Positions 1 to 7,412 of a stretch of DNA of 13,384 nucleotides are shown one piece after another; positions within the stretch are counted from its first letter, which is position 1, and each line of letters starts with the position of its first letter. A program made the position numbers and the translations under genes. Origin of the DNA: Rhodospirillales bacterium (GTDB lineage: Bacteria; Pseudomonadota; Alphaproteobacteria; Rhodospirillales; JAPHTL01); NCBI GenBank assembly GCA_026193355.1, contig JAPHTL010000221.1, positions 1 to 13,384 of the forward strand. The letters are read 5' to 3'. Under the pieces are notes generated by a model that made no database searches, had not been told where the DNA came from, and saw only the letters and a list, made by a program, of their open reading frames with translations.

Positions 1-708
1 CGTCGTTTGGGAACCTTGCCCATGGCGGCCCTTGTGATGCGTGAAGTTCTGCGGGTCGCCAAACCTCGCCAGATCGTTTTTTGCAGCTATGGCATGCGGG
101 AGGGGCAGTTTCTCAAAAACCTGCCCGGCAACCTCCAGACCGAAGACCCGTTGATCGCGTCGTGTGAGCGCGTGTCGGAGAAAGGCAGCCGGTTCGCTTC
201 CCGCGGCTATGAGCTTTTTGACTGGCTTAGCCCTCTCTTTGCGATTGAGGATGATGATGCCCGCCGTATCCGGCTGGCGACATGCTTGTTGAGCGATATC
301 GCCTGGTATGAACACCCGGACTACAGGGCGGAACATGCGTTCATGCGCGTTCTGCGTCTGCCCTTTGCCGGATTGACTCACCGCAACCGGGTGGCGATGG
401 CCCTGTCGATCGCCATGCGTCATGCCGGAGGGGTGAAAACCCCCGGCGTGGCCGATGTCATGCGGTTGCTGGATGATCGAACGGAGAAAAGCGCCCGAAC
501 AATCGGCGTCGGTCTGCGCCTCGCCAATACACTGACCGGCGGTGCGCCGGACCTTCTCAAGCGAACATCGCTGGCCATTGAAGAAGGGGTTCTGCGCCTG
601 TATTTGCCAAAGGACGGCGCCATGTTCACCAGTGAAGTTGTGCAGCGCCGATTGCAGGACCTTGCAAAGGTCCTTGGCCTCAAGGGCGATGTGTGCAGCC
701 TGAAGTAG
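1..708 (+). CDS. ppx: Exopolyphosphatase (Ppx/GppA family), C-terminal part, 5' truncated
   Basis: This is the C-terminal 235 codons of a Ppx/GppA phosphatase. The frame is open to the left edge, so the true start lies outside the window. Enzymes of this family remove terminal phosphate from polyphosphate, and some also hydrolyse pppGpp. The visible part opens with RRLGTLPMAALVMREVL and continues through FCSYGMREGQF, the end of the second actin-like ATPase lobe. After that comes the all-helical HD-like region, with LATCLLSDIAWYEHPDYRAEH at about residues 93-113 and a conserved-looking stretch MALSIAMRHAGG. The N-terminal lobe with the phosphate-binding loops is not in the window, so catalytic residues cannot be checked. 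Family members are usually about 300-510 residues; the helical tail argues for the long Ppx type. The gene ends 21 bp before the convergent rnd gene. The family call is secure, but Ppx versus GppA specificity is not decided by this fragment. Confidence 0.85.
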   Translation, partial: RRLGTLPMAALVMREVLRVAKPRQIVFCSYGMREGQFLKNLPGNLQTEDPLIASCERVSEKGSRFASRGYELFDWLSPLFAIEDDDARRIRLATCLLSDIAWYEHPDYRAEHAFMRVLRLPFAGLTHRNRVAMALSIAMRHAGGVKTPGVADVMRLLDDRTEKSARTIGVGLRLANTLTGGAPDLLKRTSLAIEEGVLRLYLPKDGAMFTSEVVQRRLQDLAKVLGLKGDVCSLK

Positions 709-729
709 GCAGCCGGATGGCTCGGCAAC

Positions 730-1881
730 CTATCTTTTGATGGTTTTCAGGCGTTTGCCTTCAATCACGATGCCGATTTTCCCGGCCCGCATGTCGAGGG
801 CCTCCTTGCCGAACATTTCATATCGCCAGCCGTGAAGGGCGGCAACGTCCGCGTCCTTTCCGAGGCCCGCGATCTGTTCGATATCGTCAGAGGTCGCCAC
901 CAGCTTGCTGGCGACCTCGTTGTCCTGGCACTTCATCTTCAGAAATACCTTCAGAAGATCAATGACAGGTCCGATGTTGCCCGGCAGGTCCGGTCGCACG
1001 GGGGCATCGGGCAGTTCGTCGTCCTTCAGGGCAAGGCCACGGGCCACTGCCTTCAGGATCAACTGTCCGTTGGCTCCTTCGGCCAATCCCCTGCCCAGAC
1101 CGCGGATGCGGGCAAGGTCATCGACTGTTTTCGGCGTGTGATGGGCGATCTCAAGCAGCGCTTCGTCGCGCAGCATCCGGTTGCGCGGAATGTCGCGTGA
1201 CTGCGCTTCGGATTCCCGCCACGCGGCGACTTCGCGCAGGATGCCAAGCACGCGGGGCTTGTGGCCGCGTCCCTTGATCCGCTTCCAGGCATTTTCAGGC
1301 GGCTGTTCGTAGGTTACAGGGTCCATCAGGACGGCCATTTCCTCGTCCAGCCACCCAGCTCGCCCGCTCTCGTCGAGCTTTCTTTTCAGCTTTTCATAAA
1401 TCGGGCGCAGGTGGATGACGTCGGCCAGCGCATAGTTGATCTGCTTCGTGCTCAGCGGACGATGCGACCAGTCGGTGAAGCGCGACGATTTGTCGATCTT
1501 CCCCTTGGCCAGCCGGTTCACCAGCGTTTCATAGGAAACCGAATCGCCGAAGCCACAGACCATCGCGGCGACCTGGGTATCGAACATTGGCGCGGGAACC
1601 TTCCCCGTCATGTGATGGAATATTTCCAGATCCTGCCTGGCGGCATGAAAAACCTTAAGGACCTTCGGGTTGCTGAGAAGATCGAAGAGGGGGGTGAGAT
1701 CAATGCCGTCCGCCAGGGGGTCGATGGCCGCAACATCATCGGGGCCGGCGACCTGAACAAGACAAAGGTGCGGCCAGAAGGTTTTCTCGCGCAGAAACTC
1801 CGTATCAACCGTCACGAAGGTTGCTTCGGACAGGCGTTTGCACAGGTTGGCGAGAACTTTGGAGTTGGTGATAACAGACAT
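730..1881 (-). CDS. rnd: Ribonuclease D
   Basis: This is a 383-residue 3'-to-5' exoribonuclease of the DEDDy type, which trims the 3' ends of tRNA precursors and other structured RNAs in the cytoplasm. The metal-binding residues are all visible: D26 and E28 in VDTEF, D84 in ARQDLE, and Y150 and D154 in YALAD, at almost the same positions as in E. coli RNase D. An HRDC nucleic-acid-binding domain follows at about residues 210-290, and a second, weaker HRDC-like region fills the C-terminus. I chose the ATG at 1881 because an AGGA sits 8 bases upstream and the protein then begins MSVITNS. A GTG six codons earlier (1899) has no better ribosome site. The gene is divergent from aspS and convergent with the exopolyphosphatase gene. 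Nothing looks broken. Confidence 0.95.
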   Translation of the reverse strand: MSVITNSKVLANLCKRLSEATFVTVDTEFLREKTFWPHLCLVQVAGPDDVAAIDPLADGIDLTPLFDLLSNPKVLKVFHAARQDLEIFHHMTGKVPAPMFDTQVAAMVCGFGDSVSYETLVNRLAKGKIDKSSRFTDWSHRPLSTKQINYALADVIHLRPIYEKLKRKLDESGRAGWLDEEMAVLMDPVTYEQPPENAWKRIKGRGHKPRVLGILREVAAWRESEAQSRDIPRNRMLRDEALLEIAHHTPKTVDDLARIRGLGRGLAEGANGQLILKAVARGLALKDDELPDAPVRPDLPGNIGPVIDLLKVFLKMKCQDNEVASKLVATSDDIEQIAGLGKDADVAALHGWRYEMFGKEALDMRAGKIGIVIEGKRLKTIKR

Positions 1882-1981
1882 GGGGATGATCCTATACACG
1901 CAAATCCCGCCGGGCGGAAGCGCCTGTAGGGCGATGGCCGATCAGGACAGGCGCGGAACCGGGGAAAATCGCATTGGCGGC

Positions 1982-2011
1982 TTGACAAAAGGGGCGCTTC
2001 GGTGTGGTTAT
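1982..2011 (+). promoter_or_regulatory. Candidate sigma-70 type promoter of aspS
   Basis: A perfect TTGACA box at 1982-1987 is followed after 18 bases by GGTTAT at 2006-2011. That hexamer is preceded by TG one base upstream, an extended -10 arrangement. Transcription would begin about 60 bases before the aspS ATG at 2077. The -10 is a poor match, so the call rests mainly on the -35 and the position. Confidence 0.5.
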
Positions 2012-2076
2012 GCGCGCTTCCGGCCACTGTCTCGGGTAAGGGTGGCTGATACATTGTGAAGGCAAGGAAGGTTTCG

Positions 2077-3918
2077 ATGCATCCCTACCGCACCCACAAC
2101 TGTGGCGAGTTGAGGTCCGAACATACAGGCGAACAGGTCCGCGTTTCGGGCTGGGTTCACCGCAAGCGTGACCACGGAAACCTTCTGTTCATCGACCTTC
2201 GCGACCACTACGGCATAACGCAGTGCGTGATCGATGTTTCCAGCGCCCAGTTCGAGACGGCCGAAAAGGTGCGTCCGGAAAGCGTTGTCACCATTACCGG
2301 CAAGGTGGTCGACCGCAGCGCTGAAACCGTTAATCCGGGCCTGCCAACGGGGGCGGTTGAAGTTACGGTTGACGATATCCTTGTTGAATCCGCCGCCGAT
2401 ATGCTGCCGATTCAGGTTGCGGGCGATGCCGAATTTCCCGAGGACCTTCGCCTTCGGTACCGTTTCCTCGACCTGCGCCGGGAAAACGTTCACGCCAACA
2501 TGATGCTGCGCAGCCGGGTCATCTCGTCCGTCCGTCGCCGTATGACCGATCAGGGATTCCATGAGTTCCAGACACCGATCCTGACGGCCAGCTCGCCCGA
2601 AGGCGCGCGCGACTATCTGGTGCCCAGCCGTATTCACCCCGGGAAGTTTTATGCTCTGCCGCAGGCCCCGCAGCAGTTCAAGCAGCTGTTGATGGTTTCG
2701 GGCTTCGACAAGTATTTCCAGATCGCGCCGTGTTTCCGTGACGAGGACGCGCGCGCCGACCGTTCGCCGGGCGAGTTCTATCAGCTTGATATGGAAATGG
2801 CGTTCTGTACGCAGGACGATGTTTTCGCCGCTCTGGAGCCCGTTCTGCAAGGCGTGTTCGACGAGTTTGGCGGTGATCGCACGGTGACCCAGGCGCCGTT
2901 CCCCCGCATCCCCTATGCGGAATCCATGCTCAAGTACGGTTCCGACAAGCCCGATTTGCGCAATCCCATCGTGCTCGCCGATACGACCGAACCGTTCCGC
3001 GATTCCAACTTCGGCCTGTTCGCCAAATTGGTGGGCCAAGGCGCCGTTGTGCGCGCCATTCCGGCACCGGGTGCGGCGGATCGCCCGCGCAGCTTCTTCG
3101 ACAAGCTGAACGATTGGGCGCGCGAAGAAGGCGCAGGGGGGCTTGGCTACATCGTGTTCGCCGAGGACGGGGTGAAGGGTCCGATTGCAAAGAATCTGGA
3201 AGCGGACCGCATTGAGGCAATCCGCGTTGCGACCGGGGTGAAGCCCGGCGACGCAGTCTTCTTCGCCTGTGGCCAGAAGAAAAACGCAGAAAAATTCGCC
3301 GGCTTCGCCCGTGACCGCATCTGCGACGAACTGGGAATTCGCGAGACCGGCTGCTTCAAGTTCTGCTGGATTGTCGACTATCCGATGTACGAACTGGATG
3401 ACGATACCGGGCAAATCGATTTCAGCCACAATCCGTTCTCGATGCCCCAGGGTGGGCTTGATGCGCTGAACGGCAAGGACCCCCTCGACGTTCTGGCCTA
3501 TCAGTACGACATTGTCTGCAACGGCGTGGAGCTGTCGTCAGGCGCTATCCGGAATCACCGTCCGGATATCATGTACAAGGCGTTTGAAATCGCCGGGTAT
3601 TCGAATGATGACGTGGAGCGCGAATTCGGCGGGCTTCTCAACGCCTTCAAGTTCGGCGCGCCGCCGCACGGCGGTTCCGCCCCCGGCATCGACCGCATGG
3701 TGATGTTGCTGGCGGATGAACCGAACATCCGTGAAGTGATCCTTTTTCCCATGACCCAGCAGGCGCAGGACCTTTTGATGCAGGCGCCGGCCGAGGTCGA
3801 ACCCGCCCGCCTGCGGGAACTTCATATCAAGCTGGATCTTCCCAAGCCGAAGAAGATGAAAAAGGCGGGCGAGGAAGGGGGAGACGACGAAGGTACGCAA
3901 AGCCAGCCTTCGGCCTGA
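2077..3918 (+). CDS. aspS: Aspartyl-tRNA synthetase (class II)
   Basis: This 613-residue enzyme attaches aspartate to tRNA in the cytoplasm. The N-terminal OB-fold anticodon-binding domain occupies about residues 1-110 (SGWVHRKRDHGN at 24-35). The class II core follows: motif 1 region with TASSPEGARDYLVPSR, motif 2 starting at FRDED (residues 220-224) followed by RSPGEFYQLD, the GAD insertion domain in the middle, and motif 3 with GIDRM at 537-541. The bacterial-type length fits. I chose the ATG at 2077 over the upstream GTG at 2056 because AAGGAAGG ends five bases before it and the protein then begins MHPYRTHNCGEL. H33 corresponds to the histidine linked in Pseudomonas to non-discriminating enzymes that also charge tRNA-Asn. 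This suggests, but does not prove, an indirect GatCAB-dependent route to Asn-tRNA. The C-terminus ends in a Lys, Gly and Glu rich tail beyond the core. Confidence 0.97.
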   Translation: MHPYRTHNCGELRSEHTGEQVRVSGWVHRKRDHGNLLFIDLRDHYGITQCVIDVSSAQFETAEKVRPESVVTITGKVVDRSAETVNPGLPTGAVEVTVDDILVESAADMLPIQVAGDAEFPEDLRLRYRFLDLRRENVHANMMLRSRVISSVRRRMTDQGFHEFQTPILTASSPEGARDYLVPSRIHPGKFYALPQAPQQFKQLLMVSGFDKYFQIAPCFRDEDARADRSPGEFYQLDMEMAFCTQDDVFAALEPVLQGVFDEFGGDRTVTQAPFPRIPYAESMLKYGSDKPDLRNPIVLADTTEPFRDSNFGLFAKLVGQGAVVRAIPAPGAADRPRSFFDKLNDWAREEGAGGLGYIVFAEDGVKGPIAKNLEADRIEAIRVATGVKPGDAVFFACGQKKNAEKFAGFARDRICDELGIRETGCFKFCWIVDYPMYELDDDTGQIDFSHNPFSMPQGGLDALNGKDPLDVLAYQYDIVCNGVELSSGAIRNHRPDIMYKAFEIAGYSNDDVEREFGGLLNAFKFGAPPHGGSAPGIDRMVMLLADEPNIREVILFPMTQQAQDLLMQAPAEVEPARLRELHIKLDLPKPKKMKKAGEEGGDDEGTQSQPSA

Positions 3919-4082
3919 GCCCCCTTTTGGCGCGTTGGCAAGGCGGTTTCGGCCTGTTGCCTAAATGCCAGGAAAACGTGGAAAATTAACCAACTTTCAA
4001 GGTTTCCTTGATTCGATTGCCGAGTCGCTGCTTAAATTGTCGCCTTGCCGCCATTTCTGGTGGAACTCCTGGGGGGGTCCGT

Positions 4083-4826
4083 GTGCCGCGAATTCTGGTC
4101 GTTCTGATTATTCCGCTTCTGGTGACAGGCTGTGTCATGCCGTTGCCTTTGCGTGTGGCCGCGTGGGCTGCCGAGGGCGTGGTCTATCTGGCGACGAAAA
4201 AGAGCTTCACCGATCACGGCATTTCGGCAATCACCGGCAAGGATTGCGCGCTTCTTCGTGCTGCGACCGGGGAAGACATCTGCACCGATCTTGAAAAAGG
4301 CCTGCCTGAAGGCACGATGGTTGCCGATGCGTCCGATGTTGCCGATGATGGCTCTGTTGACGCCACTGTCGAGGATCAGTCCGCCTCACCAATCGCGGGG
4401 TTGAGTCAGCAACTGGCCATGGTCCCGGTTTTTGATCCCTGGCTTTCGTCTGAAGAGACGAATATGGACGCAGAGATCGCCACGGCCAGTATTCCCGATA
4501 CACAGGTGGTCGAACTGGCGAAATTCGTAACGGCGACCGGCTCTGCGACGGAAAAGGCTGATGTCGTCGATCCGCGTCCGATCACCCACACACCGATTGT
4601 GATGGCCGAAACGCCGTCCCATCCCGTTGCGATGAGCAAGCCTGCCGTGAATGCGGTGAGCGAACCTGTCGTGGAAGATGAGGCCGTCGATCTTGCCTTT
4701 GTCGCGCCACGTCGCGCCGCTGCGGTTCGTGGACTCGTATCCCTGAAGGGGCCGAGCCGCCTTCCGTTCGAGATGGCGACCTGGAGCGCCTTTGCGGGCG
4801 GAACGCTGGATACCTACCAGCACTGA
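4083..4826 (+). CDS. Predicted lipoprotein of unknown function
   Basis: This is a 247-residue protein whose function I do not recognise. Starting at the GTG at 4083 it begins MPRILVVLIIPLLVTGC. That is a short positively charged n-region, a hydrophobic core, and a lipobox (V14-T15-G16-C17) for signal peptidase II, so it is probably a lipid-anchored envelope protein. The run of seven G at 4071-4077 may serve as ribosome site. A longer reading from TTG at 4008 would bury the signal peptide and is less likely. Residues 31-72 look like a conserved head, with a possible disulfide pair C55 (GKDCALLRA) and C67 (GEDICTD); I recall similar heads in alphaproteobacterial hypothetical proteins but cannot verify this here. 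The remaining 170 residues are rich in Ala, Val, Asp and Pro and look disordered, ending in a small basic segment. The gene lies 164 bp after aspS and converges on the next gene with a 4-bp gap. Confidence 0.75.
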   Translation: MPRILVVLIIPLLVTGCVMPLPLRVAAWAAEGVVYLATKKSFTDHGISAITGKDCALLRAATGEDICTDLEKGLPEGTMVADASDVADDGSVDATVEDQSASPIAGLSQQLAMVPVFDPWLSSEETNMDAEIATASIPDTQVVELAKFVTATGSATEKADVVDPRPITHTPIVMAETPSHPVAMSKPAVNAVSEPVVEDEAVDLAFVAPRRAAAVRGLVSLKGPSRLPFEMATWSAFAGGTLDTYQH

Positions 4827-4830
4827 TTCC

Positions 4831-5388
4831 TCAGGCCACGAGCTCCGTTATCGGGGTATCAATAATGCGAAGCACATCAACGATGCGGCGGATGCGGTTG
4901 ATCGTGGATTCGTCCCTCGCGCCATATTTCCTTTCGTAGGCCAACCGTTCTTCCCAGTGGCGGATGAAGTCTCTTGGCGTGTCGGGTTGCGGCGCTTCAC
5001 CGGTCAGCGCCCCGATCGTTCGATCGTAGTCGGGGTGCAATTCCGGTTGAAAGGCGAGGAGGGCGTAGGTCTCGTAATCGAAAGCGCCGTCCAGATACAA
5101 ATCCAGGCTCAAGTCGGCCATCTGCCGCGGGGATATCGAACGCGCATCAACCCCGTATCGGCCATGATCGTGTCCTGCGCCATCCTGATGTTGCCGCCCG
5201 CCCGTCGTTGCGGGCAGATGAATAGGGACAAGTTCCCGATGGCGGTTCTGCTCAGGGCCGATTCCTGTTCCGGACCTGTTGTATGAGGAAACCGATCCAT
5301 TCTGGGCGTTTGTATGATCATGGGCATGAGGGCGCAACGCCTCGGATATGGGCGGGTTGAGAGGCGGTAGTTTCGGCTCGATCCGCAT
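4831..5388 (-). CDS. Conserved-looking hypothetical protein downstream of GGDEF gene
   Basis: This 185-residue protein has no function I can name. The N-terminal half (about 1-82) is rich in Pro, His, Gly and Asn and looks disordered. The C-terminal half looks folded and mostly helical: ISPRQMADLSLDLYLDGAFD (85-104), then YALLAFQPELHPDYDRTIGA (108-127), then PRDFIRHWEERLAYERKYG (138-156) and a final amphipathic helix. No signal peptide or membrane segment is visible. The ATG at 5388 has only a weak GGAG about 11 bases upstream, so the disordered N-terminus could be shorter than drawn. It starts 39 bp after the stop of the GGDEF gene on the same strand, so the two are probably cotranscribed. 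That placement hints at a role near cyclic-di-GMP signalling, which is inference only. Confidence 0.65.
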   Translation of the reverse strand: MRIEPKLPPLNPPISEALRPHAHDHTNAQNGSVSSYNRSGTGIGPEQNRHRELVPIHLPATTGGRQHQDGAGHDHGRYGVDARSISPRQMADLSLDLYLDGAFDYETYALLAFQPELHPDYDRTIGALTGEAPQPDTPRDFIRHWEERLAYERKYGARDESTINRIRRIVDVLRIIDTPITELVA

Positions 5389-5427
5389 TTCAGGTTTGGC
5401 TCCGCCTTCCAGCGGTGGGGGCAGGGG

Positions 5428-6153
5428 TCATTCAGCCGCTTGCCAGGCTGTCGCTGCGCTTCGTTTGCGCTTGCTTTCGTACATGGCCATGTCGGCGGCA
5501 TGGATGACTTCATCGGCCGTTTGCCGCCCGTCGATGATGGATGATCCTGTGCTTGCGCCGAGAAGGATCAGCGTTTCGCCCCAGTACATGCCGGCGCCAT
5601 TGAGTATTTCGTCGAACCCTGTCGCGCGATGCAGGCCGTCCGAGGCCGAGCTGCGGTTCAGGATGACGGCGAACTCGTCACCGCCGATACGACAGGCGGC
5701 ATCGGTTTCGCGGATGCCGTCCCTGAGCAAGCCGGCGACCTGTTGAAGAACGGCGTCCCCCGCAGCATGTCCATAGGTGTCGTTGATCGGCTTGAACCCG
5801 TCGAGGTCGATGAAAACGACGACGGCCGTCTCTTTGTGGCGGGTTGCGTTGGCCATGCTCCTCTGGAGTTCCATTTCGAAGCCGCGCCGGTTGAAAAGTC
5901 CGGTCAGGTCGTCCGTTATCGCAAGCCTTTCAAGTTCGGCGATCCGGTCGAATTGCCGTGCGATGATGCGTTCTGCTGCGGTGGCCGTAAGGATGGCGTC
6001 AGACATCACGCCCTCAATTGACTCGGTGACGCTCCGCGTGTCCGTATTCCCCGCGCCTTTCACGGAGTGGGCGGTATCGAACGTGATCACCTCGGCCAGA
6101 CGTTTAACCTTGGAGACCAGTGATTCCGCCGGATTATCCTGGTACAGGTTCAT
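5428..6153 (-). CDS. Diguanylate cyclase (GGDEF domain), soluble
   Basis: This 241-residue protein is expected to make cyclic-di-GMP from two GTP. The GGDEF domain spans about residues 78-232: DDLTGLFNRRGF (81-92), metal-binding Asp residues in FIDLDGFK (D116, D118), NDTYGHAAGD (124-133), and the active-site GGDEF at 157-161. The product-inhibition I-site is intact: R148-E-T-D151 lies five residues before GGDEF. The first 75 residues are helical without a membrane segment or a recognisable sensor domain, so the input signal is unknown; the helix could drive dimerisation. I chose the ATG at 6153 (protein MNLYQDNPAES) because GGAAGAG and GGGAG lie just upstream. The frame stays open to an ATG at 6255, but that extension is Arg-rich and not protein-like. 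The next gene on this strand follows after 39 bp. Confidence 0.92.
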   Translation of the reverse strand: MNLYQDNPAESLVSKVKRLAEVITFDTAHSVKGAGNTDTRSVTESIEGVMSDAILTATAAERIIARQFDRIAELERLAITDDLTGLFNRRGFEMELQRSMANATRHKETAVVVFIDLDGFKPINDTYGHAAGDAVLQQVAGLLRDGIRETDAACRIGGDEFAVILNRSSASDGLHRATGFDEILNGAGMYWGETLILLGASTGSSIIDGRQTADEVIHAADMAMYESKRKRSAATAWQAAE

Positions 6154-6467
6154 CTCCCACTCTTCCGCTGTTGTTCTTCGCTCGCACCGCAATCCCTGCC
6201 GATGCCTGAGGGCCGGGACCACGTTTGCCACGTTGGGCAGATGTATGATTCGCAAAAGCCGTACCAGTTTCAGTTTTCTTTTGAATCAAGCTGTTACCAC
6301 TTCATCGAACCAGGCAAAAATTGCCGGGCGGCACGAATCGCCGATGAAAGGGAAGAATGGTCACGGCGTCCGTGGACAGTCGGCGGGGGGATGCCTATCT
6401 TAGTCGTGTGCGATGCCGTCACGTGCGTAACGGCGGTTAATCATTCCGGGCATGTCAGGAGGACTTC
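6154..6467. other. Intergenic region between divergent GGDEF and eipB genes
   Basis: These 314 bp separate two divergent genes and should carry both promoters. A candidate eipB promoter is at 6373-6401. The stretch 6240-6320 is AT-richer than its surroundings and may hold the promoter of the GGDEF gene, but I could not pick convincing boxes on that strand. I see no open frame that looks like a protein and no RNA gene. Confidence 0.6.
6373..6401 (+). promoter_or_regulatory. Candidate sigma-70 type promoter of eipB
   Basis: TGGACA (6373-6378, five of six matches to TTGACA) and TATCTT (6396-6401, four of six matches to TATAAT) are separated by exactly 17 bases. The predicted start of transcription lies about 60 bases before the eipB start codon, and no other pair in this gap is better. 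Confidence 0.5.
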
Positions 6468-7403
6468 TTGTTGAAGAAATCGGCGACCACGTGGGCAGCG
6501 GCATCCGTTGGCGCTATTGCTCTATTGCTCTTTCTCCTGCCTAACCCGAAACCAGAGGGCTCCACCGGAACCGCGCCCGTGACGCCGCCGCCAGTCACCG
6601 CTGCGGTCGAAGCTGCGCCGCCGCCGGTCACACGGCCCGAGACCTCGCCTTTGACGGCCAGTCGCGGCGAGACGTTGACCCCTCACCGCGGCCTCTATGT
6701 CATGCGTTTGGGTTCGGCGCGCGCCTCGTCCGGTCTGGCCGCAGCGGAAGGGCGGATGATTTATAGCTTCTCGCGTGCATGCGATGGCTGGATCGCCGAC
6801 AGCCAATCGGTCATGACCTACAGGTATTCAGAAGGCCACAACCTCGAAACATCGTGGAATTTCAGCACCTGGGAATCCTACGATGGGCTGACGTTCCGTT
6901 TCAATCTGCGTCAGATGCGCAATGGCGAGGTCATCGAGATCATCGAGGGCAAGGCCACGCTTGATCGCCTGGGTGGCAAGGGAACGGCGTCCCTGGTCCA
7001 GCCCGAGGAAGTCACATTCGACCTGCCGGAGGGAACCATGTTTCCGACAAGTCATGCGATTGAGTTGCTGGCCGACGCCAAAGCCGGAAAGAAGGGGTTC
7101 CTTCGCTTCCTGTTCGATGGGGCCAGCCTTGACGGACCGTACGAGGTGAATGCCATCGTCGGCGCGCCTTTGTCGGTTGAAGATACGGCGGCCGGGGCCG
7201 CGGCGCAGCTGGAGGCGAAGCAGGGCTGGCCGGTCGCCTTCGCGTACTTCCCCGTCGGCTCCCCTGATTCCCGGCCCACCTTCGAAATGCTTGTGCATTA
7301 TCGCGAGGACGGCGTTGCTCCGAAGATTGTTCAGGACTTTGGCGACTTTTCGCTTATCGGTTCCCTTGAGAAGGTCGAGAGCCTGTCCAAACCCGATTGC
7401 TAG
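6468..7403 (+). CDS. eipB: EipB family (DUF1849) cell-envelope integrity protein
   Basis: This 311-residue protein resembles EipB, a periplasmic beta-spiral protein needed for envelope integrity in Brucella and found across alphaproteobacteria. Residues 1-24 hold a basic start and a hydrophobic segment (signal peptide or anchor). A Pro, Thr and Ala rich linker of about 40 residues follows, then the DUF1849 domain from TPHRGLYVMRL (71-81) to the end. The protein has exactly two cysteines, C105 (FSRACDGW) and C311 as the very last residue. This matches the conserved disulfide described for EipB, between an early cysteine and one near the C-terminus. The start is TTG at 6468 with a strong AGGAGG at 6457-6462; the TTG at 6471 is equally possible. 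It converges on dinB with a 9-bp gap. The family call is firm. The symbol is by homology, and the long Pro-rich linker is longer than I would expect. Confidence 0.85.
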   Translation: MLKKSATTWAAASVGAIALLLFLLPNPKPEGSTGTAPVTPPPVTAAVEAAPPPVTRPETSPLTASRGETLTPHRGLYVMRLGSARASSGLAAAEGRMIYSFSRACDGWIADSQSVMTYRYSEGHNLETSWNFSTWESYDGLTFRFNLRQMRNGEVIEIIEGKATLDRLGGKGTASLVQPEEVTFDLPEGTMFPTSHAIELLADAKAGKKGFLRFLFDGASLDGPYEVNAIVGAPLSVEDTAAGAAAQLEAKQGWPVAFAYFPVGSPDSRPTFEMLVHYREDGVAPKIVQDFGDFSLIGSLEKVESLSKPDC

Positions 7404-7412
7404 GCTGCGGGA

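Noticed and set aside
1261..1929. Plus-strand open frame of 222 codons
   Set aside because: It lies opposite rnd, whose catalytic residues are all present.
2008..3429. Long minus-strand open frame of 473 codons opposite aspS
   Set aside because: It overlaps the unmistakable aspS gene and its product resembles no protein; long antisense frames are common in GC-rich genes.
3919..3965. Possible aspS terminator (GGCAA with TTGCC)
   Set aside because: The stem is short with a two-base bulge, and no T-run follows.
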